Shown here: positions 36,675 through 44,801 of the stretch, piece by piece | Position numbering within the stretch: the stretch's first letter is position 1 | Layout: each line of letters opens with the position of its first letter | Source: Comamonadaceae bacterium PBBC1 | GTDB lineage: Bacteria > Pseudomonadota > Gammaproteobacteria > Burkholderiales > Burkholderiaceae_C | Direction of reading: 5' to 3' | DNA: 61,936 nt | Assembly (NCBI GenBank): GCA_002256145.1 | Contig: NKIP01000022.1 | Location: 1 to 61,936, forward strand | Made by a program: the position numbers and the translations under genes | The notes under the pieces: generated by a model | Seen by the model: the letters and a program-made list of their open reading frames with translations, nothing else | What the model was told of the DNA's origin: nothing | The model's database searches: none

Positions 36675-37445
36675 TCAACGGCTCACGGTCAAATCTCCGC
36701 CCTCAAAGGTGTACAAACGTCCCGACTCAAAGGCCACCCAGGCCTCGTCGGTGGTCAAGGGCGCGGTCACCACCACCGCCACCCGATCTGTCTCTCGGGT
36801 GTGGTCGGCAAAGTTCACACTCAGGTCCTCGTCGCTCAAAGTCGCTTGCGTGAAGGGGTGCTTGCGCAGCACATAGTGCAGGTTTGTGCTGGCGTGCGCC
36901 CACAAGGCCTGGCCGTTGGACAGCAAGAAGTTGAAGGTGCCAAAGCGGGCGATCTGCGGCACCAGCTCGCGCAGCGTGAGCGACAGCTCTTGCACGCTGG
37001 GCACACTGGCATGCGACTTGGCCAGCTCTTGCATGATCCAGCAAAACGCCCGCTCACTGTCCGTCTGCCCCACGGGCTTGAAGCTGCCGTGCAGGCGCGG
37101 CGCGTAGTCCACCAAATTGCCGTTGTGCGCAAACACCCAGTAGCGGCCCCACAGCTCGCGCACAAAGGGGTGACAGTTTTCCAGGCTCACTTCGCCTTGT
37201 GTGGCCTTGCGGATGTGGGCGATGACGTTCTGGCTTTTGATCGGGTAGCGCCGAATCAGGTCGGCAATGGGCGAGGTGCTGGCGCTTTGGTGGTCCACAA
37301 AGTGGCGCACGCCCTGACCTTCAAAAAAGGCGATGCCCCAGCCGTCGCCGTGGTGGTCGGTGATACCGCCACGCTGCGCAAAGCCGCTGAAGCTGAAGGT
37401 CACATCGGTGGGGGTGTTGCAGTTCATGCCGAGCAGTTGGCACAT
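36675..37445 (-). CDS. Class II glutamine amidotransferase domain protein (YafJ-like)
   Basis: A 256-residue protein starting MCQLLGMNCNTP, where Cys2 is the N-terminal nucleophile of class II glutamine amidotransferases. RGGITDHHGDGWGIAFFE, AHIRKATQGEV and VFAHNGNLVDY are the other glutaminase motifs. There is no synthetase domain, so ammonia acceptor and partner are unknown; YafJ and EgtC are the nearest family types. The start is three bases from the stop of the MFS gene, implying co-transcription with the transporter. Confidence 0.85.
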   Translation of the reverse strand: MCQLLGMNCNTPTDVTFSFSGFAQRGGITDHHGDGWGIAFFEGQGVRHFVDHQSASTSPIADLIRRYPIKSQNVIAHIRKATQGEVSLENCHPFVRELWGRYWVFAHNGNLVDYAPRLHGSFKPVGQTDSERAFCWIMQELAKSHASVPSVQELSLTLRELVPQIARFGTFNFLLSNGQALWAHASTNLHYVLRKHPFTQATLSDEDLSVNFADHTRETDRVAVVVTAPLTTDEAWVAFESGRLYTFEGGDLTVSR

Positions 37446-37448
37446 GGT

Positions 37449-38993
37449 TCAGTCTTTCTTGGAAGGTGTTGGGGCTTCCCCCATTTTCCAGGCGGCCAAC
37501 AAGGCCAAGGCGGTCATGGTGGCCAGAAAAACAAAGGTCTCATTGAAGGCCCGTAAATCGGCGCTTCCCAGGCTGCTTGAAGCCAAGGCGTACACCGCCA
37601 AACGCCACTCCAGCACGATGGCGCAAATGCTCACGCCTGCCGCACCGCCCAGCATGCGCACAAAACCAATCACGCTCGACGCCTGCGGGATCAGGTCTTT
37701 GGGCAAGCCCCGCATCGCGCCCAGGTTGAGCGAAGGCAAGATGAAACCCAGGCCAATGCGCCCGAGGATCACCAAAATCCACAGCAGCGCCAAGCCCGCC
37801 GCCGGGTGAACTAAGGGCATGAGCGCAAACGACAGCGCCAGCAAAGCCAGGCCACAGCTCACCCAACGGGCGGGTGGCATGTGGTGCGACAAACGTCCCA
37901 CCGACGCGATGGTCACAGCCAGCAAAATGCCCGCTGGCAACAAGGCTGCACCAATGTAGGACGGCGACAGACCCAGACCCATCTGCATGTAGACCGGCAG
38001 CAAATAGGTGGAGCCAAACAGCGCAATGCCGTAAGTGAACGACACCAACGCCCCCATGGCGAAATGGCGGTGGCCAAACACCTGCAGGTTCATGAGCGGA
38101 CCACGCCTCGCTTGGCGGTCCTGTTGCAAGGGCTTGGCTTTTCGTCCCGAAGAGGCGCGGCGCAAGCGTCGCATGCGCCGCCCCGGCTGCAACAAATGCC
38201 GCTGCCAAGCCACAAACACCGCCATGCCCACGCCTGCCAGCACGAGCAGGATCACGGCCACCGAGTTGTCATCGCCGCGCAGCTGCACCAAGCCGTTGAG
38301 CAGCATCAGCGTAGAAGCGCTGGCCAGCGCCAGCCCGATCCAGTCCAGGCCCGGGCTGCCCGCATCGGCTTGCACACCACCCGGGGCCGAGGTGGGCACG
38401 TATCGGCGCGACAGCCACAGCGCCACCATGGCCAGCGGAACCACCATGAAAAAAATCGATCGCCAGCCGAACACATCGACCAGAACCCCGCCAATGCTGG
38501 GGCCAATGGCCGGGGCCAGCACCACACCCATGCCAAACAAGCCACTGGCGCGGCCCTGCTCTTCTGAAGCAAAAGCCCGCAAGATGATGATCGCCGGGAT
38601 GGGCTGCACCACACCTGCGGCCAAGCCCTCGGCCACGCGTGCGGCCATGACCAGCGGAAAGTCATTGGCCAAACCGCCCACCACCCCACCGCCCAGCAGC
38701 AGCCACATGCACACCTCGTACACCCGGCGGTAGCCGTAACGCGAGAGCAGCCAAGGCGTGGTGAGCATGGACACGGTCATGGCAACCATGAAGCCTGAGG
38801 TGACCCACTGCACCCGGCTTTGGCCCAGGGTGAAGTGTTGGCTCATGTCCGGGATGGCCACGTTCATGATGGTGGACGACATCACCGCCGCCATGGAGCC
38901 CAGCATGACCGACAGCAGCAACAACCAACGGTGCCGCTCGCCATAACGCGCTTGCAGCGCCTGCAGACTGTGGGGGCCTTGGGCCAGGCTCAT
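37449..38993 (-). CDS. MFS multidrug efflux transporter, DHA2/EmrB-like
   Basis: A 514-residue membrane protein with about 14 predicted hydrophobic segments, as in EmrB/QacA. Motif A-like TPWLLSRYGYRRVYEV follows helix 2, and GVVLAPAIGPSIGGVLVDVF is motif C of drug/H+ antiporters. It likely exports hydrophobic compounds by proton antiport. The start at 38993 overlaps the stop of a cysteine-rich small gene as ATGA. An EmrA-type partner is not adjacent. Residues ~235-265 are a basic loop between helices (RRMRRLRRASSGRK). Confidence 0.87.
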   Translation of the reverse strand: MSLAQGPHSLQALQARYGERHRWLLLLSVMLGSMAAVMSSTIMNVAIPDMSQHFTLGQSRVQWVTSGFMVAMTVSMLTTPWLLSRYGYRRVYEVCMWLLLGGGVVGGLANDFPLVMAARVAEGLAAGVVQPIPAIIILRAFASEEQGRASGLFGMGVVLAPAIGPSIGGVLVDVFGWRSIFFMVVPLAMVALWLSRRYVPTSAPGGVQADAGSPGLDWIGLALASASTLMLLNGLVQLRGDDNSVAVILLVLAGVGMAVFVAWQRHLLQPGRRMRRLRRASSGRKAKPLQQDRQARRGPLMNLQVFGHRHFAMGALVSFTYGIALFGSTYLLPVYMQMGLGLSPSYIGAALLPAGILLAVTIASVGRLSHHMPPARWVSCGLALLALSFALMPLVHPAAGLALLWILVILGRIGLGFILPSLNLGAMRGLPKDLIPQASSVIGFVRMLGGAAGVSICAIVLEWRLAVYALASSSLGSADLRAFNETFVFLATMTALALLAAWKMGEAPTPSKKD

Positions 38994-39271
38994 GCGTTTT
39001 CGCCTTGGTTTTGGCCTTCGTTTTGGCCTTCGTTTTGGCCTTGGCTTGTGCCTTGAGATGGCTGTTCGGACGCCGCCACACAGGCTGCGCAAATGCAAGC
39101 TTTGTGGCGTGCCGCTTCGGGCACTTGCTTCAACAAATCGGCGCTGAAGTGCAAGCGCGTGCACCAGCACGGCCCGGGCTCTGCGGCCCCGGTGTTGGGC
39201 GTGGCCATGGCGCAGGCATTGGGCTGCCCACACAAGGGACAACGGCAGGGGTCAAGGACTAGCTGCGTCAT
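38990..39271 (-). CDS. Small cysteine-rich CWC-family protein
   Basis: A 93-residue protein with the cysteine-rich CWC signature: CRCPLCGQPNACAM near the start, GPCWC around residue 35, and a later CICAAC. The spacing suggests zinc binding; function of the family is unknown. The C-terminal tail is a short repeat (GQNEGQNEGQNQGE) generated by tandem DNA copies of TTCGTTTTGGCC at about 39002-39046. The gene starts 12 bases after the small membrane protein and overlaps the MFS gene by four bases. Confidence 0.75.
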   Translation of the reverse strand: MTQLVLDPCRCPLCGQPNACAMATPNTGAAEPGPCWCTRLHFSADLLKQVPEAARHKACICAACVAASEQPSQGTSQGQNEGQNEGQNQGENA

Positions 39272-39283
39272 GAACGTGAAATC

Positions 39284-39517
39284 TCAGTTTTTGCCCTGGC
39301 GACGCCGCTGTGCGTCACGCCACAGGCGAATGGCCAGCACCACCATGGGCACGGTGTGCAAGAAGAAATCAAAGATGTCGATGGGTTTGCTCAAGTTGCC
39401 GTCCAACAGCATGCGCCATTTTTCGGTCAAGTGCGGCTCGGGCACAAACGGGGCTCCAGCCAGGTAAAGGGCAATGCCCACCAGCCACAACATCGGAATC
39501 CGGTCAATCCAGCGCAT
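39284..39517 (-). CDS. Small two-segment membrane protein
   Basis: A 77-residue protein. The ATG at 39517 is preceded by CAGGAGGTGCGAA, an essentially perfect Shine-Dalgarno, which decides the start over the longer open frame. Two hydrophobic segments (about 9-27, MLWLVGIALYLAGAPFV, and 50-66, FFLHTVPMVVLAIRLW) are followed by a basic end (RDAQRRRQGKN). No function recognised. It opens the run small membrane protein–CWC–MFS–amidotransferase. Confidence 0.65.
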   Translation of the reverse strand: MRWIDRIPMLWLVGIALYLAGAPFVPEPHLTEKWRMLLDGNLSKPIDIFDFFLHTVPMVVLAIRLWRDAQRRRQGKN

Positions 39518-39734
39518 TTCGCACCTCCTGAAAACCTCTATTTTCGGGCATGCCAGCCTGGGCAGCTTGAAAGCCACACCAGCACAGCAGACATCTTCTC
39601 TTTTGCGGGAGCCCCGCCCTGGAGGCAAGGTCGGTGGTCTGCAAGGCGCTATCGCGACGAGGGCGTCGCTCCCACAAAAAAGCGTTCACGCAAAACCCAT
39701 CGGGTCGGATCACGGGCAAAGCACATCGCCCAGC

Positions 39735-39763
39735 AAAAACGGCTCCCGAAGGAGCCGTCTTTT
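39735..39763 (-). terminator. Intrinsic terminator of malate synthase G gene
   Basis: Read on the minus strand: ACGGCTCC, loop TTCG, GGAGCCGT, followed by TTTTG. The 8-base stem lies 23-51 bases after the glcB stop. A-rich sequence on the other side (AAAAG) may allow it to work both ways. Confidence 0.85.
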
Positions 39764-39785
39764 CAAGTGCCAGAACTGCCCAAAA

Positions 39786-42017
39786 TCAGGCCGCCTTGAC
39801 CTTCAAACGCCAAGCGTGCAGCAGCGGCTCGGTATAGCCGCTGGGTTGCGCCTTGCCTTTGAAGACCAGGTCGCAAGCCGCTTGGTACGCTGCCGACTTG
39901 GCAAAGTTACCGGCCATGGGCTGGTAAGCCGCGTCGCCCGCGTTTTGCGCGTCCACCACAGCGGCCATGCGCTCCATGGTGGCTTGCACTTGCGCTTCGG
40001 TCACCACGCCGTGCTGCATCCAGTTGGCCATGTGCTGGCTGCTGATGCGCAAGGTGGCGCGGTCTTCCATCAGGCCCACGCCGTTGATGTCGGGCACTTT
40101 GGAGCAGCCCACGCCTTGGTCAACCCAGCGCACCACATAACCCAAGATGCCTTGGGCGTTGTTGTCGAGTTCTTTTTGCTTGTCTTCTTCCGACCAATTG
40201 GCCGCGTCGGGGGCCACCACAGGGAACTGCAGCAAAGCGTTGAGGGTGGTTTCGCGCAGTTCTTTGGGGTCCTGCTTGGCCACAGTCTTTTCCATCTGCT
40301 TTTGCAAGGCAGGCACGTCCACCTGGTGGTAGTGCATGGCGTGCAGCGTGGCGGCGGTGGGGCTGGGCACCCAGGCGGTGTTGGCACCGGCCAGGGGGTG
40401 GCCGATTTTGGCTTTGAGCATGTCGGCCATCAGGTCGGGCATGGCCCACATGCCCTTGCCGATCTGGGCACGGCCACGCAAGCCGCAGGCCAGGCCCACG
40501 TTGACGTTGTTCTTTTCGTAAGCGGCCAGCCAAGTGCTGTTCTTGATGTCGCCCTTGCGCATGACGGGACCCGCCAGCATGCAGGTGTGCATCTCGTCGC
40601 CGGTGCGGTCCAGGAAGCCGGTGTTGATGAAGGCCACGCGGCTCTTGGCAGCAGCAATGCAAGCCTTGAGGTTGGCGCTGGTGCGACGCTCTTCGTCCAT
40701 GATGCCCAGCTTGACGGTCGAGGGCTTCATGCCGATGACTTTTTCGACACGGCCAAACAGCTCGTCGGCAAAGGCGACTTCTTTGGGGCCATGCATCTTG
40801 GGCTTGACGATGTAGACGCTGCCGGTGCGGCTGTTGCGCAGGGGGTGCGAGGACTTTTTCTGCAGGTCCACCAGGGCGCAGGTCACGGTGACCATGGCGT
40901 CCAAAATGCCCTCAGGAATCTCTTTCATGCTGCCGTCAGCGGCTTTGTAGAGGATGGCGGGGTTGGTCATCAGGTGACCGACGTTGCGCACAAACATAAG
41001 CGAGCGGCCGTGCAATTTCACGGTGCCTTTGCCGGTGGGCTTGGTGTATTCGCGGTCACCGTTCATGGTGCGGGTGAAGGTCTTGCCGCCCTTTTGCACT
41101 TCTTCGCTCAAGGTGCCTTGCAAGATGCCCAGCCAGTTGGCATAGGCCAGCACTTTGTCATCGGCGTCCACCGCAGCCACCGAGTCTTCCAGGTCGAGGA
41201 TGGTGGACAAGGCGCTTTCAGCGATCAGGTCGGACACACCAGCGGGGTCGGTCTTGCCGATGGGAGTGGACTTGTTGATTTGCAGGTCGAGGTGGATGCC
41301 GTTGTGCACGAACAGCACCGAGGCAGGGGCCTTGGCATCGCCGGTGTAGCCCACGAACTGCTTGGCATCGGCCAAGGTGGAGTTTTTGCCATTGGCCAGG
41401 GTCACGACCAGCTTGCCGGCTTTGACGATGTAACCCTTGCTGCCGACGTGCGAGCCGGTTTTCAGAGGGGCCGTGCGGTCGAGCACATGGCGGCAGTAGT
41501 CGATGACTTTGGCACCGCGCTTGGGGTTGTAGCCCGAGCCTTTTTCGCAACCGTCGGCCTCAGAAATGGCGTCGGTGCCGTACAGCGCATCGTACAAGCT
41601 GCCCCAACGGGCGTTGGCGGCGTTCAGGGCGTAACGTGCGTTCAAAATCGGCACCACCAGCTGCGGGCCTGCCAGCTTGGCCAGTTCGGCGTCCACGTTG
41701 GCGGTGGAGGCTTGGGCGTTGCGCGGTTCGGGCACCAGGTAGCCAATTTGACTCAGGTATTTACGGTAGGCCTTCATGGCCTTGCCCTCAGCCACAGGGC
41801 CAGGGTTGGCGGTGTGCCACTCGTCCATGGCGGTCTGGATGCGGTCACGCTCGGCCAGCAGGGCGATGTTTTTCGGGGCCAGGTCGGCCACGATGTCGTT
41901 GAAGCCTTTCCAGAACTTGTCTTTGTCCACGCCGGTGGCGGGCAGCATCTGGTCGTTGATGAAACTCAGCAGTGGGTTGGCCACTTGCAGGTTGTGAATC
42001 GCGGTGCGTTCAGTCAT
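39786..42017 (-). CDS. glcB: Malate synthase G
   Basis: A 743-residue enzyme condensing glyoxylate and acetyl-CoA to malate. The length and the internal insert domain identify the G form rather than the shorter A form. Conserved parts include [17 protein letters not shown] (metal site), [28 protein letters not shown] and [20 protein letters not shown]. The ATG at 42017 (MTERTAIHN) follows AGAGGTTTTT. No isocitrate lyase or glycolate oxidase is adjacent. A 12-base perfect palindrome sits about 93 bases upstream. Confidence 0.95.
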   Translation of the reverse strand: MTERTAIHNLQVANPLLSFINDQMLPATGVDKDKFWKGFNDIVADLAPKNIALLAERDRIQTAMDEWHTANPGPVAEGKAMKAYRKYLSQIGYLVPEPRNAQASTANVDAELAKLAGPQLVVPILNARYALNAANARWGSLYDALYGTDAISEADGCEKGSGYNPKRGAKVIDYCRHVLDRTAPLKTGSHVGSKGYIVKAGKLVVTLANGKNSTLADAKQFVGYTGDAKAPASVLFVHNGIHLDLQINKSTPIGKTDPAGVSDLIAESALSTILDLEDSVAAVDADDKVLAYANWLGILQGTLSEEVQKGGKTFTRTMNGDREYTKPTGKGTVKLHGRSLMFVRNVGHLMTNPAILYKAADGSMKEIPEGILDAMVTVTCALVDLQKKSSHPLRNSRTGSVYIVKPKMHGPKEVAFADELFGRVEKVIGMKPSTVKLGIMDEERRTSANLKACIAAAKSRVAFINTGFLDRTGDEMHTCMLAGPVMRKGDIKNSTWLAAYEKNNVNVGLACGLRGRAQIGKGMWAMPDLMADMLKAKIGHPLAGANTAWVPSPTAATLHAMHYHQVDVPALQKQMEKTVAKQDPKELRETTLNALLQFPVVAPDAANWSEEDKQKELDNNAQGILGYVVRWVDQGVGCSKVPDINGVGLMEDRATLRISSQHMANWMQHGVVTEAQVQATMERMAAVVDAQNAGDAAYQPMAGNFAKSAAYQAACDLVFKGKAQPSGYTEPLLHAWRLKVKAA

Positions 42018-42109
42018 AAAAACCTCTGGGGTCAAGTCAAAAAAATGGGGGAAGGCCGCCATGCGCATCCACAGCGTCAACGGTCGGCCAACATCGTCAA
42101 GCACTCTAT

Positions 42110-42121
42110 TCTAAATTTAGA
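42110..42121. promoter_or_regulatory. 12-base perfect palindrome upstream of glcB
   Basis: TCTAAATTTAGA lies in the AT-rich gap between glcB (minus) and the HMG-CoA lyase gene (plus), 93 bases before the glcB start. Such a symmetric A/T core in a GC-rich genome could be an operator shared by the divergent genes. No known regulator consensus is claimed. Confidence 0.35.
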
Positions 42122-42226
42122 CGCAGATAAACCTGCCCAAACTGCATAGACCCATGACTTTTAAACACAAATACAAGTCGGGATTGAGCGCATCAGCCGC
42201 TCTGAGCACTGCGGTTTAATTCAGCC

Positions 42227-43159
42227 ATGACACCTGCCCTTACTCCATCCGTTTTGATCAGCGAAGTCGGCCCGCGCGATGGCCTGCAATCGGTCAAAGC
42301 CACCATGCCCACGGCGAACAAACTGCGCTGGATTGACGCACTGGCCGCGGCCGGTCTGCGCGAAATCGAAGTGGCCTCGTTTGTGCCGGCCCAACTGTTG
42401 CCGCAAATGGCCGACGCCGCGCAGGTGGTGCAGCACGCGCTGCGCCACAGCGGTGTGCGGGTGATGGCGCTGGTGCCCAACTTGCGCGGTGCCCAAGCCG
42501 CGCTGGCTGCAGGCGCTCAAAAGCTCACCCTGCCCGTCTCGGCCAGTACCGCCCATTCGCTGGCCAATGTGCGCAAAACGCCCCAAGCCATGGTGGATGA
42601 GGTGCGTGCCGTTTTGCGCCTGCGGGACGACATCGCGCCCCATGTGCCGGTCGAAGTGGGCATGTCCACCGCCTTTGGCTGCACTTTGCAGGGCTTGGTG
42701 CCCGAGGACGATGTGCTGCGCCTGGCGGCGCAACTGGCGCAAGCGGGGGTGAACGAAATCGGCCTGTCGGACACGACCGGCATGGGCAACCCGGCACAGG
42801 TCAGCCGCTTGTTCAAGGGGCTGTTCAGCGAAATTGGCACCTTGACGGGCGCAGCCCATATGCACAACACCCGAGGCTTGGGCTTGGCCAATTGCCTGGC
42901 CGCTTACGAGGTGGGGGTGCGCACCTTCGACAGCTCGCTGGGCGGCCTGGGCGGCTGCCCTTATGCGCCGGGTGCATCGGGCAATGTGGTCACCGAAGAC
43001 CTGGTGTTCATGTTCGAGGCCATGGGCGTGTCCACCGGGGTCGATCTGAACCGCCTCATGGCCGCCCGCGAGCCGCTCAAAACCGGGCTGCCTGGCGAGC
43101 CGCTGTATGGCATGACCCCTGAGGCGGGATTGCCCAAGGGCTGGCCCTCGGTTTTGTAG
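42227..43159 (+). CDS. Hydroxymethylglutaryl-CoA lyase
   Basis: A 310-residue TIM-barrel lyase splitting HMG-CoA into acetyl-CoA and acetoacetate at the end of leucine degradation. The N-terminal ISEVGPRDGLQSVKA, LSDTTGMGNPAQV, the metal histidines in AAHMHNTRGLGLAN, and the glycine loop with GGLGGCPYAPGASGNV (catalytic Cys) are all present. It stands alone here, without the other leucine catabolism genes. A LysR gene follows on the same strand 73 bases later. Confidence 0.92.
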   Translation: MTPALTPSVLISEVGPRDGLQSVKATMPTANKLRWIDALAAAGLREIEVASFVPAQLLPQMADAAQVVQHALRHSGVRVMALVPNLRGAQAALAAGAQKLTLPVSASTAHSLANVRKTPQAMVDEVRAVLRLRDDIAPHVPVEVGMSTAFGCTLQGLVPEDDVLRLAAQLAQAGVNEIGLSDTTGMGNPAQVSRLFKGLFSEIGTLTGAAHMHNTRGLGLANCLAAYEVGVRTFDSSLGGLGGCPYAPGASGNVVTEDLVFMFEAMGVSTGVDLNRLMAAREPLKTGLPGEPLYGMTPEAGLPKGWPSVL

Positions 43160-43232
43160 GCACCCACAAAGACAACATCAATCCAGCAAAATCCGCAAAA
43201 ATTCCAACCTTGAACCCGCATAATCGGGCCGC

Positions 43233-44159
43233 ATGGACAAGCTCAAAGCCTTTGAAACCTTTGTCGCGGTTGCCACCAAAGGCAGCCTGACCGCTGCAGC
43301 CCGGGCCGAGGGCGTGGCCCCGGCCATCATCGGCCGCAGGCTGGATGCACTGGAAGAAAGCTTGGGGGTGAAACTGCTGGTGCGCACCACACGGCGCATC
43401 ACCCTCACGCATGAGGGCAGCGCATTTCTGGAAGATTGCCAACGCTTGCTGTCCGATGTGGCCAACGCCGAGGCCAGTGTCTCGGCAGGCGGCGTCAAGG
43501 CCAGTGGCCATTTGCGCATCACTGCCCCAGCCGGTTTTGGTCGCCGCCATGTGGCACCCTTGGTGCCGCGCTTTCGCGAACTGCACCCCGATGTGACCAT
43601 TTCCCTGAACCTGAGCGACCGGGTCGTCGATCTGGCAGCCGAAGGCTTTGACTGCGCCGTGCGCGTGGGCGACCTGCCCGACTCTTCTTTGGTGAGTGTG
43701 CGCATGGCCGACAACCGGCGTTTGTGCGTGGCCACTCCCGGCTATTTGGCGCGGCGGGGCACCCCCAAACATCCGTCGGACTTGCTTCAACACGATTGCC
43801 TGACCTTGTCGAGCGACGCCTCACAAACAAGAGGCTGGGCCTTTCGCACCCCCACGGACATCGGCCACGAGGTGACGCACCTTCGGCCAGGCGGCCCCCT
43901 CGACTGCTCGGATGGACAGGTGCTGCACGACTGGTGCCTGGCCGGCTACGGCATTGCCTGGCGCAGCACTTGGGAGGTGGAAAGCGAAATTCATTCCGGC
44001 CAATTGGTGGCGGTGCTGGAAGACTTTGCCGCACCACCCAACGGGATTTTTGTGGTGTTTCCGCAGCGCAAACACTTGCCCTTGCGTGTGCGCTTGTGGA
44101 TTGATCACCTCAAACACCACTACGCACAACCGGGTTACTGGCAAGCGGCCAAGGTTTAG
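43233..44159 (+). CDS. LysR-family transcriptional regulator
   Basis: A 308-residue LysR regulator. The N-terminal helix-turn-helix spans residues 1-60 (MDKLKAFETFVAVATKGSLT, with VAPAIIGRRLDALEE). The effector domain has the pattern of the CrgA/DmlR-like group (ASGHLRITAPAGFGRRHVAP, EGFDCAVRVGDLPDSS). It lies in the same direction after the HMG-CoA lyase gene, so it is not the classical divergent arrangement; its target is uncertain. Confidence 0.88.
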   Translation: MDKLKAFETFVAVATKGSLTAAARAEGVAPAIIGRRLDALEESLGVKLLVRTTRRITLTHEGSAFLEDCQRLLSDVANAEASVSAGGVKASGHLRITAPAGFGRRHVAPLVPRFRELHPDVTISLNLSDRVVDLAAEGFDCAVRVGDLPDSSLVSVRMADNRRLCVATPGYLARRGTPKHPSDLLQHDCLTLSSDASQTRGWAFRTPTDIGHEVTHLRPGGPLDCSDGQVLHDWCLAGYGIAWRSTWEVESEIHSGQLVAVLEDFAAPPNGIFVVFPQRKHLPLRVRLWIDHLKHHYAQPGYWQAAKV

Positions 44160-44178
44160 CGCTCGGTCAAGGCTTTGG

Positions 44179-44214
44179 GGGCGTGGGCGTGGGCGTGGGC
44201 GTGGGCGTGGGCGT
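44179..44214. repeat. Six tandem copies of GGGCGT
   Basis: Six perfect hexamers GGGCGT run from 44179 to 44214. They lead directly into GGGCGTGG-G-CCACGCCC (44209-44225), a hairpin shared in form with 58593-58609. The array sits between the convergent LysR and psiF-like genes and could vary in copy number by slippage. Confidence 0.85.
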
Positions 44215-44240
44215 GGGCCACGCCCAATCGCCCACGGGGT

Positions 44241-44258
44241 GAGCTCCCACAGGAGCTC
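44241..44258. terminator. Hairpin between convergent LysR and psiF-like genes
   Basis: GAGCTCC, loop CACA, GGAGCTC: a perfect 7-base stem 10 bases after the psiF-like stop. There is no strong T-run, so termination is plausible but not certain; it is also part of the REP-like unit beginning at 44209. Confidence 0.5.
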
Positions 44259-44267
44259 GCTTTCAGA

Positions 44268-44615
44268 TCACTTCTTGAGGCATTCCGACATGAAGGCCTT
44301 GCGCTCATCGCCTTTTTTGCCAGCAGCGTCTGCGTTGCAGGTCTTCATTTTGTTTTGCTGCTTTTCTTGCTTGCTGGCGCTCAGGCAGTCTTTCATGAAA
44401 GCTTTGCGCTCATCGCCTTTTTTGCCTTCGGCTTCTTTGTTGCAAGTGGCCATTTTGCTTTGTTGAGCTGTTTTTTCAGCCGCAGGCGCAGAAGCTGCGG
44501 GGGCGGGGGCGGCCGCGGCAGGGGCTGCAGCAGCGGGTTTGACGGGGTCGGCAGCGAAAGCCGAGCCGCAAACCAAGGCAAAACCCAAAGCAGCGATAGA
44601 AATGGTGTGGCGCAT
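44268..44615 (-). CDS. Exported PsiF-repeat protein
   Basis: A 115-residue small secreted protein. A signal peptide (SIAALGFALVCGSAFA) is followed by an Ala/Pro-rich linker (~residues 22-50) and two copies of the PsiF motif: MATCNKEAEGKKGDERKAFM and MKTCNADAAGKKGDERKAFM, each with paired Cys. PsiF of E. coli is phosphate-starvation inducible; function unknown. ATG at 44615 has GGGAG upstream. Much longer frames through this region are shadows of argS. Confidence 0.85.
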   Translation of the reverse strand: MRHTISIAALGFALVCGSAFAADPVKPAAAAPAAAAPAPAASAPAAEKTAQQSKMATCNKEAEGKKGDERKAFMKDCLSASKQEKQQNKMKTCNADAAGKKGDERKAFMSECLKK

Positions 44616-44801
44616 GTGTGAACTCCCAATAAATGATGCAAGGACAAAAAACACCGCACAGAACTGTGCAGTTCTCAGATTAACGCGCCATGGTGACCAC
44701 CCGGCGACAGCAGTTGTGACCAACTGTAATTGCGGCCCCTCAAAACACGCCCAGGGCCTGTTCAAAGCCAGGCCTGCCCCATCCCCGTAAAATCGCGCCC
44801 T

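Noticed and set aside
39474..42149. 891-codon plus-strand frame opposite glcB
   Set aside because: Antisense shadow of malate synthase G; its translation is repetitive in Gly, His, Val and Ala with no family features, and no ribosome-binding site precedes it.
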